Below are positions 10,664-23,437 of a DNA stretch of 64,000 nucleotides, in pieces; the first letter of the stretch is position 1; each line of letters opens with the position of its first letter. Source of the DNA: Hyparrhenia diplandra (lineage: Eukaryota > Streptophyta > Magnoliopsida > Poales > Poaceae). Location of the stretch: positions 105,098-169,097 of the forward strand of contig JADLZK010011586.1 in the NCBI GenBank assembly GCA_015847255.1. The letters are read 5' to 3'. The notes under the pieces are model-generated. The model was not told the origin of the DNA. It saw only the letters and a list, made by a program, of their open reading frames with translations, and ran no database searches. The translations under genes and the position numbers were made by a program.

Positions 10664-12625
10664 AACTAATATACAAATCAAACAGATTGTTCATATGTTG
10701 AAAAGTGGATAGATGAATTAGCATTACAAAATTGAATGTTGCATATATAGTTGGCCACTAAGATATAAATGTAGACCCAACAAGCACCATCAGCCAAATA
10801 GTCATAGGAAATATCATCCTACATATAAGCAATTTGTTAACATTTAAAGCTAATTAAGTTGATTATCATGGTTAGGGGATATTCTCTTTTGTTTTTGGGG
10901 TTAATTTGCACCTCTTTATAAACAATATTATTCTAAGTGTACTTACCATTCTCAATATTTGCTTATTCTTCCCCTTGTTCACCTCCTTCACAACTATATA
11001 TTTTCACAACCAAGATTCTAATGCTAAGATCTTGTTGTGGCTACTTATATTATAATTGGTTGTACAGGAACATTGGGTCCAATATGTACATTATGACATT
11101 AGGCCCTCTTTGGTTCACGGGATGTACAAAAGAAGTGTTCCATAGGATTAGAGTCATATAGCTCCATTCCATAGGAAAAGAAGCATGTGCTCATACTTCA
11201 TGGAAATTTTCCTATGTTTCACATGTCTCCTCCCAAAAGGCCTTATTTTTAGCTATAGGAATAGAGAAGCATGACATTTGGATTCTTAAGGGGTTTTCCT
11301 ATTCCTACATAAGTATTTCATATCTTGTGATCCGAAGGGGCCCTTAGGGATAATCGCCTGTACCGGCAAGAGCAGGGGCTCGGAGATGGAGCCCTTAATC
11401 ACATTTTTTTTCTCAAGTGGCCTGCCTCCCCACCCACCCCCCTTTCCATGTAATAAATAATAATTCTAAAACTCACATGTTGAGTCCAAATGGGGTTTCA
11501 TTGGTGTTTTATGGGCAAATTGCCACTCACCCCATAAGGATGACAAATCTTTAAATATGTCTTAAATAAGTTGATACGGCGTAGTATTAGTGAAGAAGTG
11601 AAGAAAGTGATGATAAAAGTTTCATGGGATGAAATGAATTTCATGGGGTGAAACTTGTCACCACTGTTTTCAACATATAGGGTCTTGGAAATAGTGAGAT
11701 GAGATCTCAACTGAGATGACCTTATTAACTTTGTTGCTCAAGAGATAAACACTCAAGCGTGTACACATAGACCTCGTGACGTCGTTGTCAATGTTGAGAT
11801 TAAGATGCCATCATGGATGAAATATTCTCCCCTCCTAGCCAATTAATCCTCTTCCCCCCACATACTATGGTTTGGACTTTCCAAATGGCGGCAACGTAAT
11901 CAACTTTGTTTTCATTCGGCTGATAAGTAAACTATGCAGCCATATATGACATTAGAATGCATGTTTCTGGACTATTGACTGTCTGTCTTATTATGCGTTT
12001 GTCTTGTGATTTGCACAGGAAAAAAAAAACAGGTGGCCCATCGTTCGTAATAGTGAACTCATGTATCGTTCTTCTGAGCTTGGGCAAACGCAGTGTGCAC
12101 GGCCCTTGCCTTGTATCGTTGCCGGTGAAAAAAAAATCAGTCGGACGTCACTGGAGCCGTCAAGGTGGATGCCCTGCAACGAAAGTAGAAGGTGATCTGA
12201 ATGCCCTGCAGTCATAGGTTGTAAACCCGAATCTCTAAATACATATGCTTCAAAAAGATTTTGTAGCTCATGCGTGGTTTGATGGACTATTACTTCTCGT
12301 GAGTTAGAATTTGCAAATCCTAACTCTCCTAAGTTAAGTTCCAACGGCCTAGGTTGACCCTTACTCTCATCTCTCCTCCTTAACACAAACACACATCGTC
12401 TCTAGGTTTTGCAACATCTAATTAAGAACTAGCAAATCATGTACTCTTTGGATGTCCTCTTTGTCATGTAGCTAGACTCCACTCGATGCAAGCTGGTCCA
12501 AAAATAATGTTGCCGCGTGAGGATGCACATGCGGACCAGCAGCTAGGATCCAAATGGAATGACGCGTAAACGTGGCAAGTCAAGTCAATCTGACACCTCA
12601 AAAAAATTTATTTTACCTAGCTTAA

Positions 12626-12856
12626 CTCCGATCCATTCAAAATTATAAAGATTTTCTAGATACTTGGAGATATAAACTTTGTCCGGATACATAACAATAG
12701 TAATAAATGTACTAAATCTGTCCCAAATTATAAGACGTTTTGATTTTCTAGATACATTGTTTTTACTATGTATTTAGACATAGTGTATTCTTATGCGCAT
12801 GACAAATACAACTTATCTAGAAAAACCAAAACGTCTTATAATTTGGAACGGAGAGA
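12626..12856. mobile_element. Composite Stowaway-like MITEs
   Basis: From 12712 to 12856 there is an inverted-repeat element. CCCAAATTATAAGACGTTTT on the left mirrors AAAACGTCTTATAATTTGG on the right, the classic grass Stowaway ends, next to TA. Immediately left (12626-12710) is the left part of a second Stowaway (CTCCGATCCATTC). In copy B that second element is present whole at 24523-24651, so in copy A a second MITE has replaced or recombined with its right half. Confidence 0.7.
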
Positions 12857-13330
12857 TTTTTCATCTCATTTTTATCATCCCAAACTGCCTTGCGCCCTCG
12901 GTCTCGTGTCCATCATGGGCTGATCCGTGCTCATATACAAGTTAGAACAACTTGCATCGAGTTGTGATTTTGTGATCGTACCCATGTGATGTTTGCTCTT
13001 TGCAACAAATTACCCAGTCGAATGACGAAAGGTGAACCAAAAGTAAAGAGGGGTCAAATACAAAAACTACTGATGCATTATCTATCTCCAACTATATAGA
13101 ATTAGAATGTGAGATTGCGAAAGACTTTAAGAGTAAAATGCATGCATGGCTAGCTAGTCCTCATATTTATAAATGTATGCCATGTCAAGGTTACAACATA
13201 TGCGTGCGGCGCCGATGGCAGGCACAAGCCAGTGTGAGGAGGCACGGTGACCAGTTGTGGCGGCGGCGGCGCGCTGGACGGCGTGGGTAGCAGCGACAGC
13301 GTGCAAAGGCTAAGTCACAAGGGAGGCGCC

Positions 13331-13802
13331 TGCTGTTAGCATGTGTGTGGCACTAGCTAATTAGCTATTTTAAGGAGTTGTGTTTGTCACGGTGGAAGGT
13401 AGCGGAGGACGTTGCAGCATGGCTTGCCGCGGGAAGGCGAAGACTAGGTGTGCAAGAGTGAGTGGCTCATGTACTAGCGCTAGAGATCGCAGATGCGTGT
13501 GTGCGCATGACCCGGCCAAGCACCTGTTGCTCATGCATATAAGTCGGGCTTCTTATAGCCGTCTCTCTACGTTGTGTGAGTTGAGTCAGGCTTCTTATAG
13601 TCGTGTCCGAGAGAAACAAAGAGAGTGTCGTTGTTGTGTCGCCGCTGCGTCGTTCGTCGCCCGGCCGGCCGGCGTGGGTCGCCCGGCGAGTCTCCTCTTG
13701 TGTTCAAGTGTGAGCCCAGTTGTGTATTTCATTAATAATAGCCAAGATACAAGCGGGTGTTGCCGCGACATTCGTCGCCGTCGTCGATCCTCGGTTCCAA
13801 CA
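13331..13802 (+). mobile_element. Solo LTR (472 bp) in copy A
   Basis: The sequence starts TGCTGTTAGC, ends TTCCAACA, and is flanked by the 5-bp TSD GCGCC (13326-13330 and 13803-13807). Copy B shows the empty site (GGGAGGCGCCGGTGCAACGG at about 25301). A TATA-like ATATAAG lies at about 13538. No internal retrotransposon sequence remains, so it is a solo LTR left by LTR-LTR recombination. The superfamily is not certain. The 146-codon ORF across it is fortuitous. Confidence 0.75.
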
Positions 13803-14293
13803 GCGCCGGTGCAACGGTAGAGGCGTGCGGCAGTGATGGCACGTATGCAGAAGCGCGGAACAAGGCCGGCTGAGCAGCATATATAGAAGGTACGGCGTGG
13901 CGACGTCGTGGAGGGCGCGGCAACAACGGCGCGGCAACGGCAAATGCAGCTGCGTGCGCAGTGCGGTGCTCGGTGGTCGTCGACGTGGCGTGCCAGTACG
14001 TGCCACTGGCGGCAGCTGCATCTGGCAAGTGCACAAGAGAGTCTAGACCCATATGCACAGCTAATAAGATCCTAACCAAGAGTATTAAGAACCTAGGCAA
14101 TGACGCAATCCGTGATTATGGTTCACCATGGTACCTACCAAGTCAAAACGTCCTAAAAAAACCAAGTCAAACAAACACTCCTTGTATATATATGTGGAAA
14201 GCCATATCAATTTGATGCAAGCCCGCAGCAGCAGCCCAAAGAACACGCGTGCGCGGCTTCGTTCCAAGAAAGCAGCTGCTGCCACACACACAT

Positions 14294-15754
14294 ATGGAGG
14301 ACGCCACAGGCTGCGGCGTCGTTCATGTCGTCTCCCGGCGCATGGTGCTCCGTTCACGCCCCCCCGTCGCCGACGACGGTGAACGGTGGCTGTCATCTGC
14401 CGACGACGGTGAACGGGAACGGCTGCCATCGCCCAAGGAGGTCGAGGTGATCCACTTGACGCCGTGGGACCTACGCCTGATCAGCATCGACTACATCCAG
14501 AAGGGCATCCTCCTGCCCAAGCCTCCATCAACCGTGGGCGACAAGGACAACGACCTCGTCAACGCCCTCGAGTCCTCGTTCGCGCGCGCCCTGCGGATTT
14601 TCTACCCGTTCGCGGCAGGCTCGCCTGCGAGGAGCATGGCGACGACGGGACCGTGTCCGTGTTCCTGCAGTGCACCGGCGAGGGCGCCGAAGTTCGTGCA
14701 CGCGGTGGCGCCGAGGTCGCCGCCGCCGACATCGTCTCCTCGCTCTACGCCGCCCCGTGGTTTGGGACTTGTACCCTCTATCCTTTGTTCTTGGCGCGGA
14801 CGCGCCATCGAAGCGGCTTCCTGTGCTCGCCGTGCAGGTCACCGTGCTCGCTGATGGCGTCTTCATCGGTATGACGTTGAGTCACTCGGTTGGGGATGGC
14901 ACGCATTCTGGCACTTCTTCAACACCTGGTCGGAGATAAACCGCGCGGCGGCGTTGGCAGCACTGCTAGCCTACTGGTGGACGATCTGTCCACGCCGCGC
15001 GCCGGTGTTCCACAGATGGTTCCTCGACACATGTCGGTGCCGATCCCCATGCCATTCGCCAAACTGGAGCACATCGTGCGGCGGTTTAAGCGCCGCGGTG
15101 GTGAAAGAGTGCTTCTTCACCTTTCGACGGCGGCGTCAAGAAGCTCAAGGCGCTGCGAACGGCGAGATGGCGGCACTGCCACAGCCACCATCTCGTCGCT
15201 GCGCGGTGCTGGCGCGCGCACTGGCGGCGCCGTGTGCGGCCCGGCGCCGCCACCAGAGCAAAGCACGTTCTACTCGGTCGTCGTCGGGTGCGGGGCGGCG
15301 TCAGCGGCATACCGCCGGGCTACCTCGGCAACGCCTTTGGTGTTCGGCAAGGCGGAGGCCACCGCCGGCGAGATCGAGGAGAAAGGGCTGGGTTGGGCGA
15401 GGCGTGGCTGCTGAACCGCGCCGTGGCGTCGTTCGACGAGGCGACCATGAGGGAGTCACTGGAGCGGTGGGTCCGGGAGCCTGACTTCACGTACATGGAC
15501 AACCTGTCCTCCGCCCGGCACGGCGCTGATCACCGGAGCTTCGCCGAGGTTCGACGTGTTCGGGAACGACTTGGATGGGGAAGCCGCTGGCCGTTCGGGC
15601 GGCGCCGGGAACAAGGCTGACGGCAAGGCGACGGTGTTCGAGGGCGGAGCGGGGAGGGAGTATATCGCTAGAGGTGTGCATCGCGCCGGAGGCACTCGAG
15701 AGGCTCGTCGCCAACCAGGAGTTCATGGACGCGGTGACCACGCCGGCGGCGTGA
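14294..15754 (+). pseudogene. BAHD acyltransferase pseudogene, copy A
   Basis: BAHD enzymes transfer acyl groups from CoA thioesters to alcohols or amines in the cytosol. The chosen ATG (14294) gives MEDATGCGVVHVVSRRMV, then LTPWDLRLISIDYIQKGILL and LVNALESSFARALRIFYP, like the uncharacterised At3g50280-type clade. The catalytic HXXXD motif survives as HSVGD (codons 14883-14897). The DFGWG motif region (about 15567-15582) has lost bases and does not read. At least four 1-nt indels break the frame compared with copy B or with the family: about 14613, about 14691, about 14910 (before WHFFNTWSEINRA) and about 15034. The end (LEVCIAPEALERLVANQEF) is still readable in another frame, with TGA near 15752. 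The upstream region resembles that of copy B. Pseudogene status is firm unless the indels are assembly errors. Confidence 0.85.
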
Positions 15755-15882
15755 TGAGTTTGATTCATGATCGACCGTGCATTAATCACCTAGTTGACAG
15801 TAAGCTGTCATATGCATGCATGTTCATACACGCATAATTTAATGTTTGTTGCATGTGCGTGCATATGTGCATATGTCCGGCC

Positions 15883-16735
15883 GGCCCTCACCTGCATAGA
15901 TTCAGCTCTCGTGGTTTATTATTTATTAAGTTTTCCTAGTTATGAAAGTCAACTTGTTGTTTAGGAGTTCTTTGTATTGGAGTCAAACAATTCGATATTG
16001 TCAAGTTACAAAAGGTCGTGTTTGAGGATTTATGGCCAATTCTAGTTGAAATATCAGGAAATGTACTTCATCTGCCAGAAGCACAATGTATTTATCAAAT
16101 GTCGAGAATTCGGAGGGCTACATATTTATGTTTGTCTTTCAATGTCATTTATTTTGTTATTTTCATGTTTTTGTTGAACAATCCTAAATGATAATAAGTC
16201 CATGGCATCTTATATATGCTCATCCCACAAAAACACACATATTTAGTGTGTATTATATTTAGTCGTAACAATACTAGTATAATGCGGCCCGTGCTAATGC
16301 CATGGGTTTATTTAAGAGATGTATGTCTGGCCCTCACCTCCATAGATTCAGCTCTCGTGGTTTATTATTTAGTCTGCCTAGTTATGAAAGTCAACTTGTT
16401 GTTAGGAGTTCTATATGCACCGGAGTCAAATAATTTGAAATTGTGAAGTTATAAAAGGTAGTGTTTGAGGATTTGTCACCAATTCCTAGCTAGTTCAAAT
16501 ATCAGGATATGTACATCATAATGCATATTTATTTATGTTGGGTGTACTAGCTCAGACAAGTTTTTCATGCTTTGTTATTTGTCTTTCAATTTATTTTGTT
16601 ATTTCCATATTTGTGTTGAACAATCCTCAATGACAATATAAGTCCATGGCATGTTATGCTCATCCCACAAAAGCAGCCATTTTTAGTGTGTATATAGCTT
16701 TAGTCCTAATAAACTAGTGTGATTCGACATTATCA
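15883..16735 (+). repeat. Tandem duplication, about 446-bp period
   Basis: Two diverged direct copies begin GGCCCTCACCT at 15883 and 16329. They share ATAGATTCAGCTCTCGTGG, GAAAGTCAACTTGTTGT and CTCATCCCACAAAA in the same order. No ORF is conserved between them. It lies between the two large duplication copies. The rest of 15755-17595 has no gene. Confidence 0.8.
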
Positions 16736-17002
16736 AGGGAATATTTGTGTTATGTATGAAAATATTACCATTTATAGAGGAAACTTAATTAGAGGGTTGG
16801 CGGTGTCGGAGCAAAGTAACCACACCCAAAGCCAGGCAAAATGGCTAAGATAAAGGAAAAAAGTTTCTCATAATGGCCTTTTGTACATTTGTTGTTGTAA
16901 TGGTTGCTCTTCCTCTTAAATCTTAATGAAACACACAAGCTCAAGCACATTCTAAAAAAACATTTCAGTTTTGGTGGTTATGGTGGCTATTAAGCTTTTA
17001 GT

Positions 17003-17149
17003 CTCTAAAAAAAGAATTCTAAGATGTTTGGGCTTTTTAGATACATTGCTTTTGGTATGCATCTAGACACATTGTATATATCTAAATACATAGAAAATGT
17101 TTGCGTATATAGAAAAGCCAACATGTCTTAGAATTTGAAACCAAGGAAC
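17003..17149. mobile_element. Stowaway-like MITE
   Basis: The left part GAATTCTAAGATGTTTGG and right part CCAACATGTCTTAGAATTTG are inverted repeats around an AT-rich core with TAGATACATTG, as in grass Stowaway elements of the TTCTAAGACATGTT type. Terminal bases are degraded, so the ends are approximate. Confidence 0.65.
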
Positions 17150-17370
17150 TATGAAAGAGTCACCACTTTCATGTTGTGGAAAGATCACGACAGGTGGCGT
17201 ATCAATCACAGTAAACTCACATTATAAGAAACTCATTTATCATCATTAGTTCCATTCAACGGCGGGTGTCTATCTATTAGGAGTATAAATGTCATTAAAA
17301 TTTGCAACCCTAATTTCCAATTTCGAAGCTTTAGATTAGACCCGAAAGCATTTCTCAATCTATGCCATGC

Positions 17371-17402
<32 letters not shown>
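17371..17402 (+). repeat. Poly(A) tract of about 32 bases
   Basis: An uninterrupted A-run follows CTATGCCATGCC. It could be a retroposon tail, but I found no matching TSD or recognisable 3' UTR, so it is listed as a homopolymer only. About 40 bases further, CACTACTACAAATTCG at 17441 resembles a CACTA terminus with no partner. Confidence 0.6.
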
Positions 17403-17407
<5 letters not shown>

Positions 17408-20400
17408 GTCTTTTAAGGTTGAAAAATCATGCCCACAATCCACTACTACAAATTCGATTTGTAGCAAGGGGGCCTTTTACTGATTCAGCGGCCTCCATAG
17501 TGTCCTCTAAACCAAGTCGCATCTAAACACATATATAGGGTTTGCTCTTTTTTTCTTTCATTCTTTGTCTAATCTAATATATAAACGCGACAAAACTTTT
17601 GCCGTCCTTTCTAAAGAAATAATATTCGTGTCCCCAGTGCAGTACGTAGAGGGGTCCCATATGGTATTTAGTAAAACGCCTTTCATCACCAGATCAGATA
17701 TCTTGTGACATGGTCGGTCAACTTCCGTCACTAGAAATATCATTTTTGTTAGAAATATACTCCCTGGATGTTTTGCGTGTTGCATGCAAAAACACAAACG
17801 TAACTGCTGCTCGGCCTTGGGCATGCGCACGCGAGCTGGGTCCTCTGCAAATTGAGTGCAATGACGTGTCGATCGTCGTCTCGTCCTATGTCGTGATGTT
17901 CGATCGCTGTCGTTGTCGTAGGCCATATGCATTGCCTCGTCAGCTAGCTAGCAACGATAGATCCAAACGCGAGTCAAGTCTTGGTCTCTCCCGGCAAGTC
18001 AAGCAAACGAGTCCAAAGAATACGACGACGACAGCTAGCTTCCAACACGTACTGCATGCAGCTGCTGCCACTGCCACTTGGAGGTCGTCGTCGTCTCCTA
18101 GTCCTAGCTAGAGCCCGGCGCATGGTGCGGGCTGCATGTGCATGGAGGTCGTCGTCGTCGAGAGGGTGATATATCGATGATATCCACCTGAAGCCTCTAG
18201 CGGGGGCGACGGGCGTACGCTCATTTGTTTTCTATCTACCCGTTCGTCGGCCGGCCGGCTTGCCTTTGCCATCACCTCCGATGCGAGCTAGGAACGCGCG
18301 GCCCTGTAGTTGTTGCTCACTTGCGCTTGCCAGTCGTACGGATCGGAATTGAAACGAGTCTCTAATCTTGCACTATACTATCTTTCTAACTAGATAGTAT
18401 GTAATTAATTAGGTGTTGCCCATGACATTTTGATTTAAAATGAAAACGCCGCAAGTCGCAGCATTTTTCGTACAAAAATCTCGCGATACACGGCCGGCGG
18501 GATCCGAATCCGCGACCTCCCCTCGCGCGTACCCTCCCCTTTTTCATTATTGTCTATAATCCATTTTCGTTCCCCCACGTATTATGCTAAACCACTGTAA
18601 ATTGATCATTTCAGGTTCTAAATGAATTCAAATGAAAAAAAAGTGGTCAACTACAAAGTTTCATAACTTTTCAGGATCTACAACTTTCATTTTGGTGGTT
18701 TTTTCAATCCGAGGCCATCTATCACCTGTCGGCCCGGTGGGCGACTAAAAGGTCTATTTTTCGGGCCCACAAGATGTCTTCAAATGAAGAAGTTGTCAAC
18801 TACAAAGTTTTTATAACTTTTCGATAACATGTTGGTAGTTCTTCCATCCAAAATCGTTTAAAAATTTTCAATTTCAAAATTGGGATATTCAAGCGTAGTT
18901 TTCCATGACATTTTGATTTAAAATGAAAAAAGTCCTCGCAAGTCGTAGTGGCATTTTTCACGCGAAAATCATGCACGTCCCGGCCCATCCACTCCACTAC
19001 CAGCACTAGATGTCTTATCTCCTTCTCCAACGCTGCAACCCTCTTCTTTCAATTCATTGTCCATACTCGTCCCCCCTCCTCCTCCTCCCCTCCTCCACAC
19101 GGCGGATCCATAGTGACGACATCTGGGGTCATCAAAGGCTCATTTTGGCTATACGAGTCTCTAGTGATCTTGTCATCAATGACGCAGCGTAAAGAGTGTT
19201 CACATCAGATCGAGATGTGAAGCGTTTTCTCACGTCTCACGATTAGAAGCCTCTAATCTGTGATTCGACATAGTTAGATCGGTCGGCGCTTAAGTTTGTG
19301 CACATGATGGCACTAGCCACTAAGGGTTGCCATCGCTGACATCCTCCTTGTTCTGCATGTCGTCCATAGCCCATACATATGTGTTGGTGCTAGTCCTCAA
19401 GGCAACTAGCCCCTGCATGAACAATTTGAATGTAATTCCAGTTCGGCGTGAAGCAAAACAATCTAGTTCATAGCGTAACAACGACCATCCTCACTAAAAC
19501 TTCTACCGGATCTTGTCGTCTTCGATGCACTTATTAAGACAAAACTAATATACAAATCAAACAGATTGTACATATGTTGAAAAGTGGAGAGATGAATTAG
19601 CATTACAAAATTAAAGGTTGTGTATAGTTGGCCACTAAGATATACATGTAGACCCAACAAAGCGCCATCAGCCAAATAGTCACAGGAAATACCATCCTAC
19701 ATATAAGCAATTGGTTAACATTTAAAGCTAAAGTAAAGTTGATTATCATGGTAATAGGAGATATTCTCTTTTGTTTATGGAGTTAATTTGCACCTCTTTA
19801 TAAACAATACTATTCTAAGTGTATTTACCATTATCAATATTTGCTTCTTCTTCCCTTGTTCACCTCCTTCACAACTATATATTTTCACAACCAAGATTCT
19901 AATGTTAAGATCTTGTTGTGGCTCTAGTAGTGCTACTTATAATTGGCTGTACAAGAAAATTGGTTCCAATATGTACATTACGACATTAGGCCCTCTTTAG
20001 TTCACGGGATGGACAAAAGAATTTTTGTAGGATTAGATTTCCTAATGATTTTTTTTCCTTTCCTAGCCTTTGGTTCATATGTAGTAAAAACAAAGGAAGT
20101 GTTCAATAGGATTAGAGTCCTATAGCTCCATTCCATAGGAAAAGAAGCATGAGCTCGTACTTCATGGAAATTTTCCTATGTTTCACCTGTCTCCTCCCAA
20201 AGGCCTTCTTTTTAGCTATAGGAATAGAGAAGTATGGCATCTGGATTCTTAAGGGGTTTTCCTGTTCATATATATGTATTTCATATCTTGTGATCAAAAG
20301 GGTCCCTTAGGTATAATCTACTCTATACCCGACAATGTAAGGGCTATGGAGATGGAGATGGAGCCCTTGATCCTTTTTTTTTTTTCTCTTCTCGGGTAGC

Positions 20401-20705
20401 CTGCCCTTTTTCCTTTCCATGTAATAAATAATAATTCTAAAACTTGCCCGATCAGTCTCAATGGGGTTTCATTAGTGTTTCATGGGCATTAAATAAGTTG
20501 ATGTGGCGTAGTATTCTTGAAGAAATTAAAGAGATTATAAAAGTTTCATGGGATGAAATGAATTTTATGGGGGTGAAACTTGTCAACACTGTTTTCAACA
20601 TATATAGGGGTCTTGGAAATAGTGAGATGAAATATCAACTGAGACTGGCCTTATTAACTTTGTTGCTCAAGAGATAAACACTCAAAGCGTGTACATGACG
20701 TCATT

Positions 20706-21600
20706 GTCGATGTTGAGATTGAGATGCCGTCATGGATGAAATATTCTCCCTCCCAGCCAATTAATCCTCTTCCCCACATTCTGATGCTTTTGGATTCTTT
20801 CCAAATGGCGGGTTTTCATTTGTTACTAAAGGCGGCTAATAATAAGTAAACTATGCAGCCATATATGACATTAGAATGCATGTTTCTGGACTATTGACTG
20901 TATGTCATGTGATTAGTCATAGGTGCAAACACCATTAAATAAGCTGATGATGTGATTTGCACATAAAAAACAACAGGTGGCCCATCGTTCTCCCGAGTTT
21001 TGGGCAAGCGCTTAGCGCGCAGTGTGTGTATCGTTGCGGTTAGCGCAGCATCGGTTGGGCGTCACTGGAGCCGTCCAAATGGCGCAACGTAATCAACTTT
21101 GTTTTCATTTGTTACTAAGGCGGCTAATAAGTAAACTATGCGGCCATATATGACATTAGGTCGATGTTGAGATTGAGATGCCGTCATGGATGAAATATTC
21201 TCCCTCCCAGCCAATTAATCCTCTTTCCCACATACTGATGCTTTGGATTCTTTCCAAATGGCGGGTTTTCATTTGTTACTAAGGCGGATAATAAGTAAAC
21301 TATGCAGCCATGTATGACATTACAATGCATGTTTCTGGACTATTGACTGTGCATGTGATTAGTCATAGGTGCAAACACCATTAAATAAGCTGATGATGTG
21401 ATTTGCACATAAAAAAACAACAGGTGGCCCATCGTTCTCCTAAGCTTGGGGCAAGCGCAACGTGCAGTGTGTATCGTTGTCGGTTAGCACAGCATCAGTC
21501 GGACGTCACTGGAGCCGTTTAAATGGCGGCAACGTAATCAACTTTATTTTCATTTGTTACTAAGGCGGCTAATAAGTAAACTATGCCGCCATATATGACA
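20706..21600 (+). repeat. Internal tandem duplication, 454-bp period
   Basis: The unit starting GTCGATGTTGAGATTGAGAT occurs at 20706 and again at 21160. Shared blocks include CCGTCATGGATGAAATATTC, GCTGATGATGTGATTTGCAC and CGTCACTGGAGCCGT. The corresponding stretch in copy A (about 11790-12170) is single, so this duplication is specific to copy B. No coding capacity is apparent. Confidence 0.85.
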
Positions 21601-22293
21601 TCTACCATACCCATTAAAGTTGTGGGAGCTACAGTGGCATCCACACTCACATATTACTGTTCCAACTACAGTACCGACACTGTTTAAATATTAACAGTCC
21701 CTGTGAACAGTAATAGATCCTATGAACAGTGAATTATGTAAACAGTACGGTTGTATGAACAGTGCTGATCCGTTAGTAAGACAGTAACATCCAACGGTAT
21801 GGGTTCTGTGAACAGTACCGACCTGTTAATAAAACAGTATTGGATTCTACAAAACAGTACCATACCCACTATGAAAAACAGTAATAGGCACCACAAACAG
21901 TATCATACCCGATAACAAACAGCAATAGCTTCTTTTTGCCCTTTCTTTCCTATTATCCAAAAACTCCCAGAAAATTCCAAAATAAACTATGCATACCCAG
22001 GACCCTACCCATGCATTTTCACCCGTTTGCATTTACCAAAAAATCTACAAATATTTCCCAAAATATATTCCATACATTATTTCCATACTTATCTTTGGAA
22101 ATCCATAACTTCTCCATCCCAACTCCGCTTACCTCTAAGCAAACCTCCAGCTGTATAGTATTTACATATTCATAAGACCTTTCGTCCTACTGTTTCAAGA
22201 CTTCAATATATGTTTCAAGCACCAAATCAAGTTAATACTTACAGGTTACAATACCCATCCTTGCCCGCGCAACTGCGCAGGATTTGCTACTAG
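21601..22293 (+). mobile_element. Non-autonomous Helitron
   Basis: The element starts TCTACCATACCC directly after an A and ends GCTACTAG directly before a T, which fits the Helitron rule A^TC...CTRR^T. A GC hairpin, GCGCA-AC-TGCGC extended by CC/GG with one mismatch, lies at 22264-22281, about 8 bases before the CTAG end. The interior has many scattered AACAGTA motifs and no Rep/helicase ORF. The left flank matches the repeat unit (ATATATGACA), but the right flank does not continue it, so a deletion or second insertion followed. Confidence 0.75.
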
Positions 22294-22424
22294 TACTATT
22301 ATAAATCTTCATTGTTTTAGAAAGAAATACTGCTGTAAAACTTCACCAGAATATCATGCAGTAGATTGACTACATAATATGCAGCAGCTACTATAATTGT
22401 GGGATCAAATTCTAATATTCTATA

Positions 22425-22652
22425 CTCCCTCCGTCCTGTAATATAGTGTATTGTAGCATTTAAAAATTTGTCCTCAAATATAAGACATTCTAGAGGACAA
22501 AAACAATTTTGCATTAAATACTTTCCATTTGTTAACCAATCAAAATTAATCATGCTGTTGATAACGTCTGATTAGGAAATAAAATAGGGGTACACACGTC
22601 TTTTATGTTCTCTCTTAATTTGTCTTAAAATTACTAGAATGCATAGAGCGAG
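22425..22652. mobile_element. Stowaway-like MITE (228 bp)
   Basis: It begins CTCCCTCCGTCC after TA and ends AGAGCGAG before TA. The two ends are an imperfect inverted repeat. Sequence around it (22294-23117) has no match in copy A and no gene. Confidence 0.55.
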
Positions 22653-23437
22653 TATATGTTAAGAGAACGTCAAGCGGGGCTTGAATTAGCTGACTACCCT
22701 CGGTGTTTAGACTCTTTGGAAACATCACAACAATTGTGTGTTTGATGGATCTGTTCCCAACATACGGCTTGTGTTTAGAATTTAGAAATATCCTTGAGGA
22801 GGTTCATCTTTGGTGCATTGCTGCACCAATGGGCTAGCCCGATTGGAGGTAGCAGATTTGATATATAAGGAGTAAAGCTCTTTTTTGGACGGATATGTCT
22901 TTAACTTCCATATTCTATTCTAATAATCTGATGCCCTGGGTAATCAAGGTCCAGTTGACCACCTTAACCCTACTAAATGAGCTGCCCTACCAAATTTGTC
23001 TACTTTAGAGAAGCCCAGTATGTATGTGAGTAGCAACAAAAAATAAATGTGGAAATTTCTCTTTTTTTCATTGTTTTTGAATGCAGGCAATAAACCACAC
23101 GCCTGATGATACAACCTTGTTAGAATGCATGTTTCTGGACTATTGACTGTATGTCTTATGCGTCTGTCTTGTGATTTGCACAGAAAAAAAAAAAACAGGT
23201 GGCCCATCGTTCGTAATAATGAACTCATGTATCGTTCTTCTGAGCTTGGGGCAAGCACAGCGTCTTGGCGTCCCTTGCCTTGTATCGTTGCCGGTGAGCA
23301 AAATACGCCGGACGTCACTGGAGCCGTCAAGGTGGATGCCCTGCAAGGAAAGTACAAGGTCTGCATGCGTGCTCCAAGCGAGCAACGCCGGTTAGTCGAA
23401 ACGCGCAAGTGCAAATCAAACCTGCTCTATATATAAA

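Larger units (their letters stand above)
7916..15752 (+). repeat. Segmental duplication, copy A
   Basis: Most of this interval can be matched in order to 17596-27118. Examples are GCAAGTCAAGCAAACGA at 8296 and 17994, CTTATCTCCTTCTCCAACGC at 9246 and 19014, CAAATCAAACAGATTGT at 10674 and 19553, and the BAHD pseudogene at each end. Copies differ by substitutions, small indels and several whole-element insertions. Outside the listed elements and the BAHD relic no gene is seen in it. The 10664-12625 part is AT-rich intergenic sequence shared with copy B. Confidence 0.85.

Noticed and set aside
13380..13820. 146-codon ORF
   Set aside because: It spans the solo LTR, is absent from copy B, and has no domain.
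14128..14429. Minus-strand ORFs over the BAHD start region
   Set aside because: Shadow frames of the GC-rich BAHD coding sequence.
17441..17520. CACTACTACAAATTCG as the end of a second CACTA element
   Set aside because: Only one terminus, no subterminal repeats, no partner end and no transposase nearby.
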